From NCBI RefSeq assembly GCF_900128945.1, contig NZ_FQUD01000005.1, forward strand, positions 62,001 through 126,000: a stretch of 64,000 bases of DNA, read 5' to 3'. Both the position numbers and the translations under genes were made by a program. Each line of letters begins with the position of its first letter. The stretch's first letter is position 1. The notes beneath the pieces were generated by a model that did not search any database, was not told where the DNA came from, and worked only from the letters and a program-made list of their open reading frames with translations. Positions 8,655 to 17,922 of this stretch are shown here, one piece after another. This DNA is from Chryseobacterium sp. OV279. Its GTDB lineage: Bacteria > Bacteroidota > Bacteroidia > Flavobacteriales > Weeksellaceae.

Positions 8655-10976
8655 TTACTCAATGCTTACTGAAGAATTATCCAGAGAAATTCTCAATGCT
8701 AATAATCCTGTAATTCCCTGAAGATCTTCTACTTTCAAGAACTCCACGTCATTCTGAAGAATTCCTTTTTTCTGAAGTTTGCTGATGTATTCCAGATATT
8801 CTTTCTGGTTTTCCATCCCGAAATACACGATGGTGATTTTTCCCGGGCAGGTAATTCTTTCCGATGAATCTTTTACATGAGCTTTATCCAGACGTTTTTT
8901 TACAATTTCGTAATAAGAATTGTAAGCACCGTCTACATCAAAACGTTTTTCATCCATTCTGAAACGGATATCTATTTTTTCATTATAAACAAAAATAAGA
9001 GATGCGATATCCAGCTGAATCGGAAGATCTCTTTTGAAATGGTGGAATTCACGTTCCATATTACAGATGGTCTTCAACTGCCAGTATCGTAATTTATGAA
9101 CTTCTTTGGAGGTATAAGCAAGATCCGGGGCAATATTATGCCCGATATACAGATTATGCTCTACACCGTCAGATTTAAACCTTTCAAAATAATGAGGAAA
9201 GATCTGCTGAGCCTTCACCTGACCTTCATCCAGCATGTCAGCCAGTTTTCTGTTGACCAATGTAATGGAGTCATCCAGACTTTTTCTGTTGGCATAAAAC
9301 AGATTGGTTTGAGTGAAAATCTGCAGAAAATAATCTTTGATTTTATTCTTAATTTCAGCATCCGTTTTCAGTTCCAGTTTCGCCTGAAGATAAGGATGAA
9401 TCTCTTCTCTCAGGAACCTTTGAAAACGCTGTTCCGTATCAGCTTTGATCTCGTTGTTCAGTTCATTCTCAAAAATATCCAGTGCCAGAAGATATTTCTC
9501 CGAATCAGAATTGATCATCGTGAAAATATCATGAAGGCTTTCCAGTTGCTGGTTGAGGTCTTCCAGCATCAGATTGAAACGCTTCTCGGAGGAAGAACGG
9601 ATGTCAGAAAACCCAAATAGTGGCGTCAGGTTTTTAAAAGAAATCTGTTTCAGCGTATACATTTTCTTTCCGAGCGAAGCATTGAAATATTTCTCAGCCT
9701 CATTCCTGAATTTCCACACTACACTGTCGTGGATGGAAGTGTATTCACGCTGGATAATTGCTTCTATCTGGTAGTTTTTCTCAAAACTGAACCTGTTCAG
9801 GGAGAACAGAATCATATCGGTGAAAAACTCCATTTTTTTAAGCTTTAATCCGTTAAAACTATTGGCTTGCGGGGATGTAAATTCCATAATGGCCAACAAT
9901 TCATTATCCTTCATGATGGGAATCACCATGAAGCTGTTGATATTATTATCCCTTAAAATACTGAAAGAGGGAAGTGATTTGATATCGTCCTCCAGATTGT
10001 TGACATTAGAAATGACAATCGGTTTGGAGTTGTGATTTAAATTATTGAATGTATTCTTTCGGGTTTCTTCGTCAAATGCATTGATCCAGAAATCCAGCAC
10101 ATGATGGGTGAACACATTTTCGTAGATTGGGAGTCTGCCCAGTTTCTGATCTTTTTTGTCGAACAGCATTAATCCGAAATTAAGTTCCGGAACATCAAAA
10201 TAAGACTTGAAAATTTCAACCAGGTTTTCATCCGGACTCAGATCTTCCGGATCAATTTCTATCATGCTTGATTTAAGATCAGACAAGGCCACTTCCGAAG
10301 TACAGTCAACCAGAGAAATAATAGTAAATCCCTTTAAAACCCATGATTTGGAAGGGAAATATTTTTTCCAGAGTTTAAAATCATCAAGATTTTCCAAAAG
10401 CATATCCAACACATCATCCGTCGGGATTTTTGCATGCTCAGTAGGATAGACCTCTGTAAAATCTGAATTCACTGTGATTTTGTAATGCTTCATGATTCCC
10501 AATCTGTTTGGAATATCATAATAAAGCGGCATTGTGCTCTTGATATCTCTTTTAAAATAGCTTTGAAGGATAAGACAGCAGCAGAATACATAAAATTCAT
10601 CGTCACCAATATTCCTAAGTTCTATTTCAAAATCCTTTCCGGCATCTCTCAGAATATCTTTGAATCTTTCGGTGTAATTGAAAGTAGTTTTGGATAGTGG
10701 AATACTGGCCGCCTTGATTTCATTGTGGGTAAGACCGGTAGGAAAGAGATCAGCAAGCAGTATTCTGATGAGGTCCTCGTGTTTTTCAAGAAGAGAAACA
10801 TCCTGGAAACCGTCTTTCAGTTCCTTAAAATTTCTGGTTCTGTCAATCAGGGATTCAGCGTAGTTGACACGATAGTCCAGACGGTCGTTATAGCGGATAT
10901 GTTCCAGCACATCCAAATATTTTTCGAATGATATAAGAACCTGAAATGGAGCGTCTTTTTTGTAAAGATTGGTCAA
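8655..10976 (-). CDS. Large cytoplasmic protein with GAF-like domain
   Basis: The 773-residue protein has no signal peptide or membrane helix. Residues ~290-395 look like a GAF sensor domain (LPSFSILRDNNINSFMVIPI, NELLAIMEFTSPQANSF). A long helical region follows with possible coiled coil (~400-600), then a basic C-terminal part. I do not recognise an output domain. The frame has no ATG near the 5' end, and an in-frame stop lies upstream at 10998-11000. The start is therefore probably the TTG at 10976-10974 (Met-Thr-Asn-Leu-Tyr). The 8573-8654 gap downstream contains a GGAAGATGGAGG repeat word. The GAF call is moderate; the ligand is unknown. Confidence 0.6.
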   Translation of the reverse strand: MTNLYKKDAPFQVLISFEKYLDVLEHIRYNDRLDYRVNYAESLIDRTRNFKELKDGFQDVSLLEKHEDLIRILLADLFPTGLTHNEIKAASIPLSKTTFNYTERFKDILRDAGKDFEIELRNIGDDEFYVFCCCLILQSYFKRDIKSTMPLYYDIPNRLGIMKHYKITVNSDFTEVYPTEHAKIPTDDVLDMLLENLDDFKLWKKYFPSKSWVLKGFTIISLVDCTSEVALSDLKSSMIEIDPEDLSPDENLVEIFKSYFDVPELNFGLMLFDKKDQKLGRLPIYENVFTHHVLDFWINAFDEETRKNTFNNLNHNSKPIVISNVNNLEDDIKSLPSFSILRDNNINSFMVIPIMKDNELLAIMEFTSPQANSFNGLKLKKMEFFTDMILFSLNRFSFEKNYQIEAIIQREYTSIHDSVVWKFRNEAEKYFNASLGKKMYTLKQISFKNLTPLFGFSDIRSSSEKRFNLMLEDLNQQLESLHDIFTMINSDSEKYLLALDIFENELNNEIKADTEQRFQRFLREEIHPYLQAKLELKTDAEIKNKIKDYFLQIFTQTNLFYANRKSLDDSITLVNRKLADMLDEGQVKAQQIFPHYFERFKSDGVEHNLYIGHNIAPDLAYTSKEVHKLRYWQLKTICNMEREFHHFKRDLPIQLDIASLIFVYNEKIDIRFRMDEKRFDVDGAYNSYYEIVKKRLDKAHVKDSSERITCPGKITIVYFGMENQKEYLEYISKLQKKGILQNDVEFLKVEDLQGITGLLALRISLDNSSVSIE

Positions 10977-11103
10977 GAGCTGAAATTTAAAGTAAAGTTA
11001 TGAAAAAAACGCAACTTCCAAATGGGCTTCGGATTGGCGAAAATGATCTTTTGGAGCTGCTTTCCTTATTTTTTCTAAATAATATTCAGAAATAAATAAA
11101 ACA

Positions 11104-11355
11104 TTATCTGTTGCCGCTTTTCTTTTTGAAAAATTCTGCAGTTTTGCGATAAAGATTAGGATAGAATTCTGCAGTTCCAATCTTTAATTCCCGGGTTACC
11201 GGAAAGAGAAATTTCATTAAAGGAACAGAAAATATGAGCGCAAAAGGGAGAACGAACATTCTGTAATTCACAGTATCTTTTTGGTCTTTATTGATGAAAA
11301 AGATAAGGGCTGCGATGAGCAGAGCAGTAAGTAGGGTGATAAGGATTTTTTTCAT
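11104..11355 (-). CDS. Small two-helix membrane protein, unknown function
   Basis: I place the start at the ATG (11355-11353) giving MKKILITLLTALLIAALIFF rather than 36 nt upstream, because the hydrophobic segment begins there. The 83-residue product has two membrane helices (~4-20 and ~34-50), then a basic tail ending KKKSGNR. No family is recognised. It stands alone between the GAF-like gene and the nuo terminator. Confidence 0.5.
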   Translation of the reverse strand: MKKILITLLTALLIAALIFFINKDQKDTVNYRMFVLPFALIFSVPLMKFLFPVTRELKIGTAEFYPNLYRKTAEFFKKKSGNR

Positions 11356-11477
11356 GGTGATTAATGGATAATCAAATTTAACGGTTTTCATGGAGATTTA
11401 AAATAAAAATTCTGTATTTCATAATCATATTATGTTGATAAAAGTTTATTTCTAAGTTCTCCCCATGGTCTTCACAA

Positions 11478-11507
11478 AAAAAGCACAACTGAAAAGTTGT
11501 GCTTTTT
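11478..11507 (-). terminator. Terminator of the nuo operon
   Basis: AAAAAGCACAACT (11478-11490), loop GAAA, AGTTGTGCTTTTT (11495-11507): a 13-bp perfect stem. On the minus strand it is followed by a T-rich tract, 20 nt past the nuoN stop. It is a classic intrinsic terminator closing the 14-kb operon. Confidence 0.85.
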
Positions 11508-11526
11508 ATATTTTTATATGGGAATT

Positions 11527-12912
11527 TTACAATCCGAACTGTCTTGCGAACAGGTCAGGGAAAACACCCAACATAATAATAGATGCAATTATAAATACCG
11601 CTACGATATTGTACGTAAGGGTTACTTTTTCTGAAGATTTGAATGTAGATTCTTTGAAGAAGAACATTGAAATGATCAGTCTTAAATAATAAGCAATAGA
11701 TACTGCAGAACCCAGTACAGCTACCAGTACTAAGAAAACGCCATGCTTAGAATTCATCGCCTGGGAGAATAATGCAAATTTCCCCATAAATCCAGCTGTA
11801 AGTGGAACTCCTGCCATTGAAAGCATAGAGATCGCCGCTACTGTAGCCAATAGAGGTTCTGATTTTGCCAATCCTTTGAAGGCTCCGAAAGAGGTTTCTC
11901 TTTTTAATTTTTCTACATAAATCAGACACATAAAAACACCTACGGTTGATAATGAGTAAGCGAATAAATAGAATGCCAGGTTGTACGTAGAAAGGCTGGT
12001 CATTCCGAAGAATACCAATCCGATATATCCTGCATGAGATACAGAAGAGTAGGCTAACATTCTTTTGGCGTTGGTTTGGGCAAGACCCATAACGTTCGCT
12101 AACAGTAATGTAATGATCAGGAATACTCCGAAGATGTTAATCCAATGTTCTGTAACGCCTCCAAATCCGATGGTCATTAATCTGAATAAAGCAAAGAATC
12201 CTGAGATCTTTACCACACTCGCCATGAATGCCGTGATCAGTGAAGGCGAACCTGCATATACATCCGGGCTCCACATGTGGAAAGGAGCTAATGCTACCTT
12301 GAATGCCAGCGCACAAAGAATAAGCAGAACACCTAAGATGAACATAACGTCCTGCGGATTTTTAACTCCGAAATCCTGTATTTTATACAAGTCAAAGCTT
12401 CCGGTACTTCCGTAGATAAATGCAATCCCGAACAGTAAGAAACCTGTAGCGAACGCACCCATTAAGAAATATTTGATCGAAGCTTCGTTTGATCTTAAAT
12501 CAGTTTTGTTGGCACCGGCCATTACATATAACGGGATGGAAAGAATTTCTACTCCCAAGAAAAGAGTAACCAAATTCTGGAATCCGAAAAGGACGATCCC
12601 TCCGCATAATGCAAAAAGCATCAGTGCATATAATTCTGACTGGTGGCTTCTGTGATTGCTGAACGCAAAGCCTCCCAGGAAGAATAACAATAAGGTTGTT
12701 ACAATAGAAATTTTGGTGAATAACGCCGTATTTGCAGTGTACTCATACATGTGTCTGTACTTTTCGAAGAAAGCACATTCAGGTAAGAAGCTTACATATA
12801 ATGCGATGATCAATCCTAAAATCCCAATGTATCTTGCGAATTTTCCTTGTTCAAAAACTCCCGAAAATAACGCAATAACTGCCGTTAGGAAAACAATAAT
12901 TAAAACACTCAT
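11527..12912 (-). CDS. nuoN: NADH-quinone oxidoreductase subunit N
   Basis: Membrane-arm antiporter-like subunit of complex I, thought to translocate one proton. The 461-residue protein is hydrophobic with ~13-14 helices and carries hallmark segments of the Mrp-antiporter fold: FLGVEILSIPLYVMAG, KVALAPFHMWSPDVYAGSP and KRMLAYSSVSHAGYIGL. I use the ATG at 12912-12910 (MSVLIIVFLTAVIALF). The longer frame begins in repeat-rich spacer sequence and adds 13 residues with no family resemblance. Last gene of the nuo operon, followed by a strong terminator. Confidence 0.95.
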   Translation of the reverse strand: MSVLIIVFLTAVIALFSGVFEQGKFARYIGILGLIIALYVSFLPECAFFEKYRHMYEYTANTALFTKISIVTTLLLFFLGGFAFSNHRSHQSELYALMLFALCGGIVLFGFQNLVTLFLGVEILSIPLYVMAGANKTDLRSNEASIKYFLMGAFATGFLLFGIAFIYGSTGSFDLYKIQDFGVKNPQDVMFILGVLLILCALAFKVALAPFHMWSPDVYAGSPSLITAFMASVVKISGFFALFRLMTIGFGGVTEHWINIFGVFLIITLLLANVMGLAQTNAKRMLAYSSVSHAGYIGLVFFGMTSLSTYNLAFYLFAYSLSTVGVFMCLIYVEKLKRETSFGAFKGLAKSEPLLATVAAISMLSMAGVPLTAGFMGKFALFSQAMNSKHGVFLVLVAVLGSAVSIAYYLRLIISMFFFKESTFKSSEKVTLTYNIVAVFIIASIIMLGVFPDLFARQFGL

Positions 12913-13011
12913 AATATAGATTTGAGATGTGAGACATGAGAGCTGAGACACAATTTGTGATTCCTCATTTCTTAATCTCTTAATTTTTTAATTTTTAAAT
13001 CTTTTAATCTT
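12913..13011. repeat. Low-complexity spacer between nuoM and nuoN
   Basis: The 99-nt gap is made of short iterated words: GAGATGTGAGACATGAGAGCTGAG near nuoN, then TCTTAATxxxTTAATTTTT-type units near nuoM. No gene is possible. Similar spacers recur elsewhere in the operon. Confidence 0.6.
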
Positions 13012-14505
13012 CTAATTAGCCATTGCTGTGTAGATAAACTTCAGCGAACTGCTCACCATATCGATCACCGGCTGTGGGAAAATGCCCAATAGGATCACGA
13101 AAACCGCTAAACTTGCCAATACAGAAAATTCAACAGCGGATAAATCTTTAGCTGTACTTAAAACGGCTTCGTCTCCTTCACCGAACATTGCTTTTCCGTA
13201 GAATCTCAACAGGTACACGGCACAAAGAATTACAGTAAGACCTGCAATCACTGCTGCCAGTCCGTTGAAATCATATACCGATTTCAGCAAAATAAATTCT
13301 CCGATGAATCCATTGGTTAATGGAACTCCCATTGAACCTAATATAATGATCAGGAACAACACGGCAAACTTAGGAGCCACTTTGGCTAAACCTCCCATTT
13401 GTCTGATGTCTCTTGATTTAAATCTCTTATATAAAATATCACAGCAGTAGAATAATCCCACTACGTTGATACCGTGAGCAAAAGTCTGTACCAGTGCCCC
13501 TTCGGCTCCTTCAATATTGAATGTTCCTCTTAACGTGATCACTGCAGAAGAGAAGATCCCTGCTACCATTAATCCTACGTGAGAGAAAGAAGAATACGCA
13601 ATGATTCTCTTCATATCGGTCTGGATGATCGCGATGAGAGCACCGTGAACAATTCCTACAATAGCTAAAATAATTACGATCTGTCCTGAAATTCCTGCAA
13701 TAGGAAGCGGAGTGATCGGAAGCAAATAACGGATAACACCATACACGGCCATCTTCAGCATGATCCCTGATAAAAGCATGGACCCCTGAGTAGGAGAGTA
13801 GGTATAGGTATCCGGCTGCCACGTATGGAAAGGGAATACTGGTAATTTCACTGCAAATGCAAAGAAAATGAACCAGAATACTACTGTCTGCTGTACTTCA
13901 TTAAGCTGAGCATTGTATAAATCTGTTAAAGCGAATGATGCAGAGTGGTTGTACACATAGATCAATCCGGCTAACATAAATAACGATCCAACAAATGTAT
14001 AAACGAAGAATTTCGTTGTGAATTCAAATCTTTTATTTTCCTGACCCCAAAGTCCGGCGATAAACCAGATCGGTATCAAGGTTACTTCCCAGAAAATGTA
14101 GAACAACAGTCCGTCTAAAGAAGTGAACACCCCAACAAGACCGAACTGCATCAGCAGAATCAGACCGTAGAATGTATTTCTGTAGTTTACATTTTCGTTA
14201 AACGAAGATAAAATAATGATGGGCGTTAAGATATTGGTCAACAGTAAAAGCAGCAGACTCATCCCGTCAATGCCGAAATGAAGTGAGCTTTTAATAAATT
14301 GTGACCAAGGGTAGTTGATTTCGTGCTGCAATACACTGTCCACCGTTGGATTAAAATCAAAATCCGCTGCGATGTAGAATGTAATAAGCATTTGGATCAA
14401 AGCTATTCCTAGCGCCAAATATTTGCTGGATTTATTTTTCCATGCAAAAACTAATCCCGAACCTACTAGAGGTAATAGTAATAATGTTAATAATAAACCA
14501 GACAT
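13012..14505 (-). CDS. nuoM: NADH-quinone oxidoreductase subunit M
   Basis: A 497-residue proton-pumping membrane subunit of complex I. Diagnostic segments include FHFGIDGMSL-type sequence (SLHFGIDGMSLLLLLLTNIL), YIFWEVTLIPIWFIAG with the conserved Glu of helix 5, KLPVFPFHTWQPDTYTYSPT and KRIIAYSSFSHVGLMVAG with the broken-helix Lys/His region. Length and ~14 helices are normal. Its start codon overlaps the last base of nuoL (14505), indicating translational coupling. Confidence 0.97.
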   Translation of the reverse strand: MSGLLLTLLLLPLVGSGLVFAWKNKSSKYLALGIALIQMLITFYIAADFDFNPTVDSVLQHEINYPWSQFIKSSLHFGIDGMSLLLLLLTNILTPIIILSSFNENVNYRNTFYGLILLMQFGLVGVFTSLDGLLFYIFWEVTLIPIWFIAGLWGQENKRFEFTTKFFVYTFVGSLFMLAGLIYVYNHSASFALTDLYNAQLNEVQQTVVFWFIFFAFAVKLPVFPFHTWQPDTYTYSPTQGSMLLSGIMLKMAVYGVIRYLLPITPLPIAGISGQIVIILAIVGIVHGALIAIIQTDMKRIIAYSSFSHVGLMVAGIFSSAVITLRGTFNIEGAEGALVQTFAHGINVVGLFYCCDILYKRFKSRDIRQMGGLAKVAPKFAVLFLIIILGSMGVPLTNGFIGEFILLKSVYDFNGLAAVIAGLTVILCAVYLLRFYGKAMFGEGDEAVLSTAKDLSAVEFSVLASLAVFVILLGIFPQPVIDMVSSSLKFIYTAMAN

Positions 14506-16418
14506 TATTGTAATATAAAGTTAACAATCAGTATAATTCCCACTGCTAAAGACATGATAAGAATATAAGTCTCTACATTTCCGTTTTGGATACGCTTCAT
14601 CGCTTTTCCGCTGTCTTCAGCGCCTTCGCCTACAAAGTCTACAAAACGGTCTAAGATCCCTTTATCAAACATCTTTCCTCCGCGTCCTAATCCTTCAACA
14701 GTTTTTACAATCAATGCATTGTAAAGTTCGTCTACATATAATTTTTTAGCAGAAAGTTTCTCCCATCCGGTATAGCTTTCTTCTGCCAGAGCCATTTTTT
14801 TCTTTTTCACGTAGGTATTTTTTACGATAAACCATACGGTGAAGAACATCAGAACTGTAGCGCCTAATAAGATCATTTCAGTCCCAAACGGAACTCCCGA
14901 AAGAGTAGCTTCCATCTGGTTGTAGCTTTGCTCGGTAAGAACAGGCTTCAGCCATTCCATTAATTTAGCATAATGACCGTGTCCAATGAAGTGAGGAAGG
15001 TTAATGAAACCTCCAAGCACAGAAAGGATAGCCAGAACGATCAACGGAAGGGTCATATTAGACGGGCTTTCGTGTAAGTGATGTTTCTGATCTTCCGTAC
15101 CTCTGAATTCTCCGTGGAAAGTCAGGTAGTACAGTCTGAACATATACGTTGCAGTCATTGCCGCTAAAACAAATAAGATCACCCAGTAAACAGGGTTTTT
15201 AGCGAATGCTGCTACTAAAATTTCGTCTTTTGAGATCATCCCTGATAATAAAGGGAAACCTGAGATTGCCAGTGTTCCGATAAGGAATGTAGCGTGGGTA
15301 ATAGGGATGTATTTTTTCAGACCTCCCATGAAACGCATATCCTGCTCGTTGCTCATCGCGTGGATCACAGAACCTGCTCCCAGGAATAATAGTGCTTTGA
15401 AGAATGCGTGCGTCATTACGTGGAACATCGCTGTCGTATAAGCTCCCAGTCCTAAAGCAATGAACATAAATCCAAGCTGTGAAACGGTAGAGTAGGCCAA
15501 TACTTTTTTGATGTCGTTCTGACGAAGTGCATAAAATCCAGCCAAAGCAGCTGTTAAGAATCCGATGAATAAAATTCCTCCCTGAACCGTAGGTGCTAAA
15601 GTAAATAAGAAGTTTGATCTTACCACTAAATAGATACCTGCCGTTACCATCGTTGCCGCGTGGATCAACGCTGATACTGGAGTAGGACCGGCCATCGCAT
15701 CCGGTAACCATGTATATAAAGGAACCTGAGCAGATTTACCGGTTGCTCCGATAAATAAACTGGCCGTAATAAAGATAATTACTGTTCCGTCTAATTCAAA
15801 TTTTGAAGAGTTCTGTGCTACGGTAAGGAAATCCACTGCATTGGTCTGAGCCGCAATCATAAAGATCCCGATCAGTAAGGCAAGGTCACCAATTCTGTTC
15901 ATGATGAAAGCTTTTCTTGCTGCTTTACCATACTCTTCATTGGTATACCAGAATCCGATCAACAGATAAGAACAAAGTCCAACACCTTCCCATCCGATGA
16001 ACAGGATCAGGTAGTTGCTTCCCATTACTAAAAGCAGCATCGAGAAGATGAAAAGATTCAGATAAGTAAAGAACTTATAGAAACCTTTGTCGTGGCTCAT
16101 ATATCCGATAGAATATAAATGGATCAGGGATCCGATACCTGTGATGATCATCACCATCATTAATGAAAGCTGATCAATCTGGAATCCGAAATTGATCTGA
16201 ACCCCGTTTACCGTAAACCACTCGAAAGCTTTTACGATGACAGGCTGACTTTCAGAATCAAATTTCAAGAAAAGACTTACTGCGATACAGAATGATCCGA
16301 AAACCATAGCTGTAGCCAGAGAGCCTACAAATATTTTTGGAAGATTTTTCCCGAATAAACCGTTAATAAGAAACCCTAATAGTGGTAAAAGTACTATTGC
16401 ATACACTAAATTTTCCAT
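14505..16418 (-). CDS. nuoL: NADH-quinone oxidoreductase subunit L
   Basis: The 637-residue subunit has the NuoL core: FQIDQLSLMMVMIITGIGSLIHLYSIGYM, FIGWEGVGLCSYLLIGFWY, KSAQVPLYTWLPDAMAGPTPVSALIHAATMV and KKVLAYSTVSQLGFMF. A long C-terminal helical extension follows, corresponding to the lateral helix lying along the membrane arm. It ends in a final membrane segment (YILIMSLAVGIILIVNFIL). Functionally it is the distal proton pump. It overlaps nuoM by one base and lies 3 nt after nuoK. Confidence 0.97.
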   Translation of the reverse strand: MENLVYAIVLLPLLGFLINGLFGKNLPKIFVGSLATAMVFGSFCIAVSLFLKFDSESQPVIVKAFEWFTVNGVQINFGFQIDQLSLMMVMIITGIGSLIHLYSIGYMSHDKGFYKFFTYLNLFIFSMLLLVMGSNYLILFIGWEGVGLCSYLLIGFWYTNEEYGKAARKAFIMNRIGDLALLIGIFMIAAQTNAVDFLTVAQNSSKFELDGTVIIFITASLFIGATGKSAQVPLYTWLPDAMAGPTPVSALIHAATMVTAGIYLVVRSNFLFTLAPTVQGGILFIGFLTAALAGFYALRQNDIKKVLAYSTVSQLGFMFIALGLGAYTTAMFHVMTHAFFKALLFLGAGSVIHAMSNEQDMRFMGGLKKYIPITHATFLIGTLAISGFPLLSGMISKDEILVAAFAKNPVYWVILFVLAAMTATYMFRLYYLTFHGEFRGTEDQKHHLHESPSNMTLPLIVLAILSVLGGFINLPHFIGHGHYAKLMEWLKPVLTEQSYNQMEATLSGVPFGTEMILLGATVLMFFTVWFIVKNTYVKKKKMALAEESYTGWEKLSAKKLYVDELYNALIVKTVEGLGRGGKMFDKGILDRFVDFVGEGAEDSGKAMKRIQNGNVETYILIMSLAVGIILIVNFILQ

Positions 16419-16421
16419 TCC

Positions 16422-16751
16422 TTATCCTCTTAATTTATTAAATATACTTACATCCACAGAACGGGTATTTCTATACAGCATAGCAATAATTGCCAGACCT
16501 ACCGCAACTTCAGCGGCGGCTACCACCATAATGAAGAAAACTAAAAGCTGTCCGTCTCCGTTTCCTTTATACGCTGAAAAAGCAGCCAATAAAAGGTTTA
16601 CAGAATTCAGCATAAGCTCTACACAGCCCAAAATAACAATAGCGTTTTTTCTCAACAGTACTCCCAATACTCCCAGACAGAATAATACTGAAGAAAGCAT
16701 GATGAAATAGTTAAGAGGGACGCTTTGTATAAATGTATTTACTTCTCCCAT
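16422..16751 (-). CDS. nuoK: NADH-quinone oxidoreductase subunit K
   Basis: A 109-residue, three-helix membrane subunit. The signature GVLLRKNAIVILGCVELMLNSVNLLL includes the conserved membrane-buried Glu that takes part in proton transfer. VAAAEVAVGLAIIAMLYR carries the second conserved Glu. Length is typical (~100). It sits tightly between nuoJ (4 nt upstream) and nuoL (3 nt downstream). Confidence 0.96.
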   Translation of the reverse strand: MGEVNTFIQSVPLNYFIMLSSVLFCLGVLGVLLRKNAIVILGCVELMLNSVNLLLAAFSAYKGNGDGQLLVFFIMVVAAAEVAVGLAIIAMLYRNTRSVDVSIFNKLRG

Positions 16752-16755
16752 AATT

Positions 16756-17253
16756 TTATAAATCTTTTTTACCGATTAATACCGCACCTACAATACCTGC
16801 CAAAATAAGGATGGATGCAAGCTCAAACGGTAAAACATATTGATTAAACAAAAGTCTGCCCAGATTTTTCGTAAGACCTACACCCTTGTCTACATTTTCA
16901 ACAACAATGTGATTGTCCTGAACGCCTCTGAATACGCCTAAAACTCCAATTAATAAAAGACCGGCTGTAAAAACTCCAACAAATTTTAAAGTATTGTTCT
17001 TCTTACTTTCGTCTTGTTTATTAAGGTTAAGCATCATCAGGATATAAAGGAATAATACCATGATGGCTCCTGCGTACACTATGATCTGAATGATTGCAAG
17101 GAACTGGGCATTCAGAAGAATGTACATTCCCGCAATTGAAAACATCGTAACAATTAATGACAAAATAGCATAGAGCGGATTTCTTGCAAACACAAAATAC
17201 ACTGCACTAGCTACTGCTAAAAACGCCACCAAGAAAAATAAAAACTGATCCAT
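16756..17253 (-). CDS. nuoJ: NADH-quinone oxidoreductase subunit J
   Basis: A 165-residue membrane subunit with five predicted helices. The conserved NPLYAILSLIVTMFSIAGMYILLNAQFLAIIQIIVYAGAIMVLFLYILMML region is diagnostic; its third helix is the pi-bulge segment that couples quinone chemistry to pumping. The start codon overlaps the final base of nuoI, consistent with translational coupling. Confidence 0.96.
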   Translation of the reverse strand: MDQFLFFLVAFLAVASAVYFVFARNPLYAILSLIVTMFSIAGMYILLNAQFLAIIQIIVYAGAIMVLFLYILMMLNLNKQDESKKNNTLKFVGVFTAGLLLIGVLGVFRGVQDNHIVVENVDKGVGLTKNLGRLLFNQYVLPFELASILILAGIVGAVLIGKKDL

Positions 17254-17810
17254 TATTTTACCGCATTTTTTTGTTTCTCGGATTGTCTAGTCGTAATGTC
17301 AATCCTTTCATTTATTTTTTCAACCAATTTGTCTTTTCCATAGATGAAAGATCCTCTGTTGGTTTCTACATCCACCAATCTGTCTGTAAGATAGATCGCA
17401 GATTTAGGACAGGCTTCTTCACACATCCCGCAGAAAATACATCTCAGCATATTGATTTCATAAACTGATGCATATTTTTCTTCTCTGTAAAGACCTTTTT
17501 CCTCCTTCGTTCTCTCTGAAGCCGTCATGGTGATGGCTTCTGCAGGACAGGCTACGGCACAAAGTCCACAGGCTGTACATCTTTCTCTGCCTTCTTCGTC
17601 TCTTTTCAGAACGTGCTGACCTCTCCAGATAGTGGTTCTGGGCTTCTGTACTTCCGGATATGAATATACTGCCGGAGCACCTTTTATCACGGTTCTTACA
17701 GCATGCTTAAATGTAATCCCCATCCCGGTAAAAATAGCAGGAAGGTAGATTTTTTCAGCAAGGGTCATTTCTTTGTTGGAAACAACTTTTGATCTGTTTG
17801 TAAGTTTCAT
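17253..17810 (-). CDS. nuoI: NADH-quinone oxidoreductase subunit I (two 4Fe-4S ferredoxin-like)
   Basis: The 185-residue peripheral-arm subunit carries two [4Fe-4S] motifs, CTACGLCAVACP and CIFCGMCEEACP (clusters N6a and N6b), which pass electrons towards NuoB. An N-terminal amphipathic region (YLPAIFTGMGITFKHAVRTV) should contact the membrane arm. The protein is complete. A repeat-rich 112-nt spacer separates it from nuoH. Confidence 0.97.
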   Translation of the reverse strand: MKLTNRSKVVSNKEMTLAEKIYLPAIFTGMGITFKHAVRTVIKGAPAVYSYPEVQKPRTTIWRGQHVLKRDEEGRERCTACGLCAVACPAEAITMTASERTKEEKGLYREEKYASVYEINMLRCIFCGMCEEACPKSAIYLTDRLVDVETNRGSFIYGKDKLVEKINERIDITTRQSEKQKNAVK

Positions 17811-17922
17811 TTAATTATAGATGTTAGATGTTAGACGTTAGATGTTAGAAGATGGAAGTGGGTTTTTATTTCCCGCATCACCATATTATCACATCATCAC
17901 ATCATCTCATTTTCAAATTATT
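17811..17922. repeat. Iterated-word spacer between nuoH and nuoI
   Basis: The gap contains tandem variants of GATGTTAGA (GATGTTAGATGTTAGACGTTAGATGTTAGAA, about 17820-17850). A GATGGAAG word follows, then iterated ATCACATCATCACATCATC near nuoH. There is no coding potential. It is transcribed as part of the operon. Confidence 0.6.

Noticed and set aside
11392..11526. Additional small gene between the 83-residue protein and nuoN
   Set aside because: The plus-strand frame here runs through the terminator hairpin and nuoN antisense; no coding evidence.
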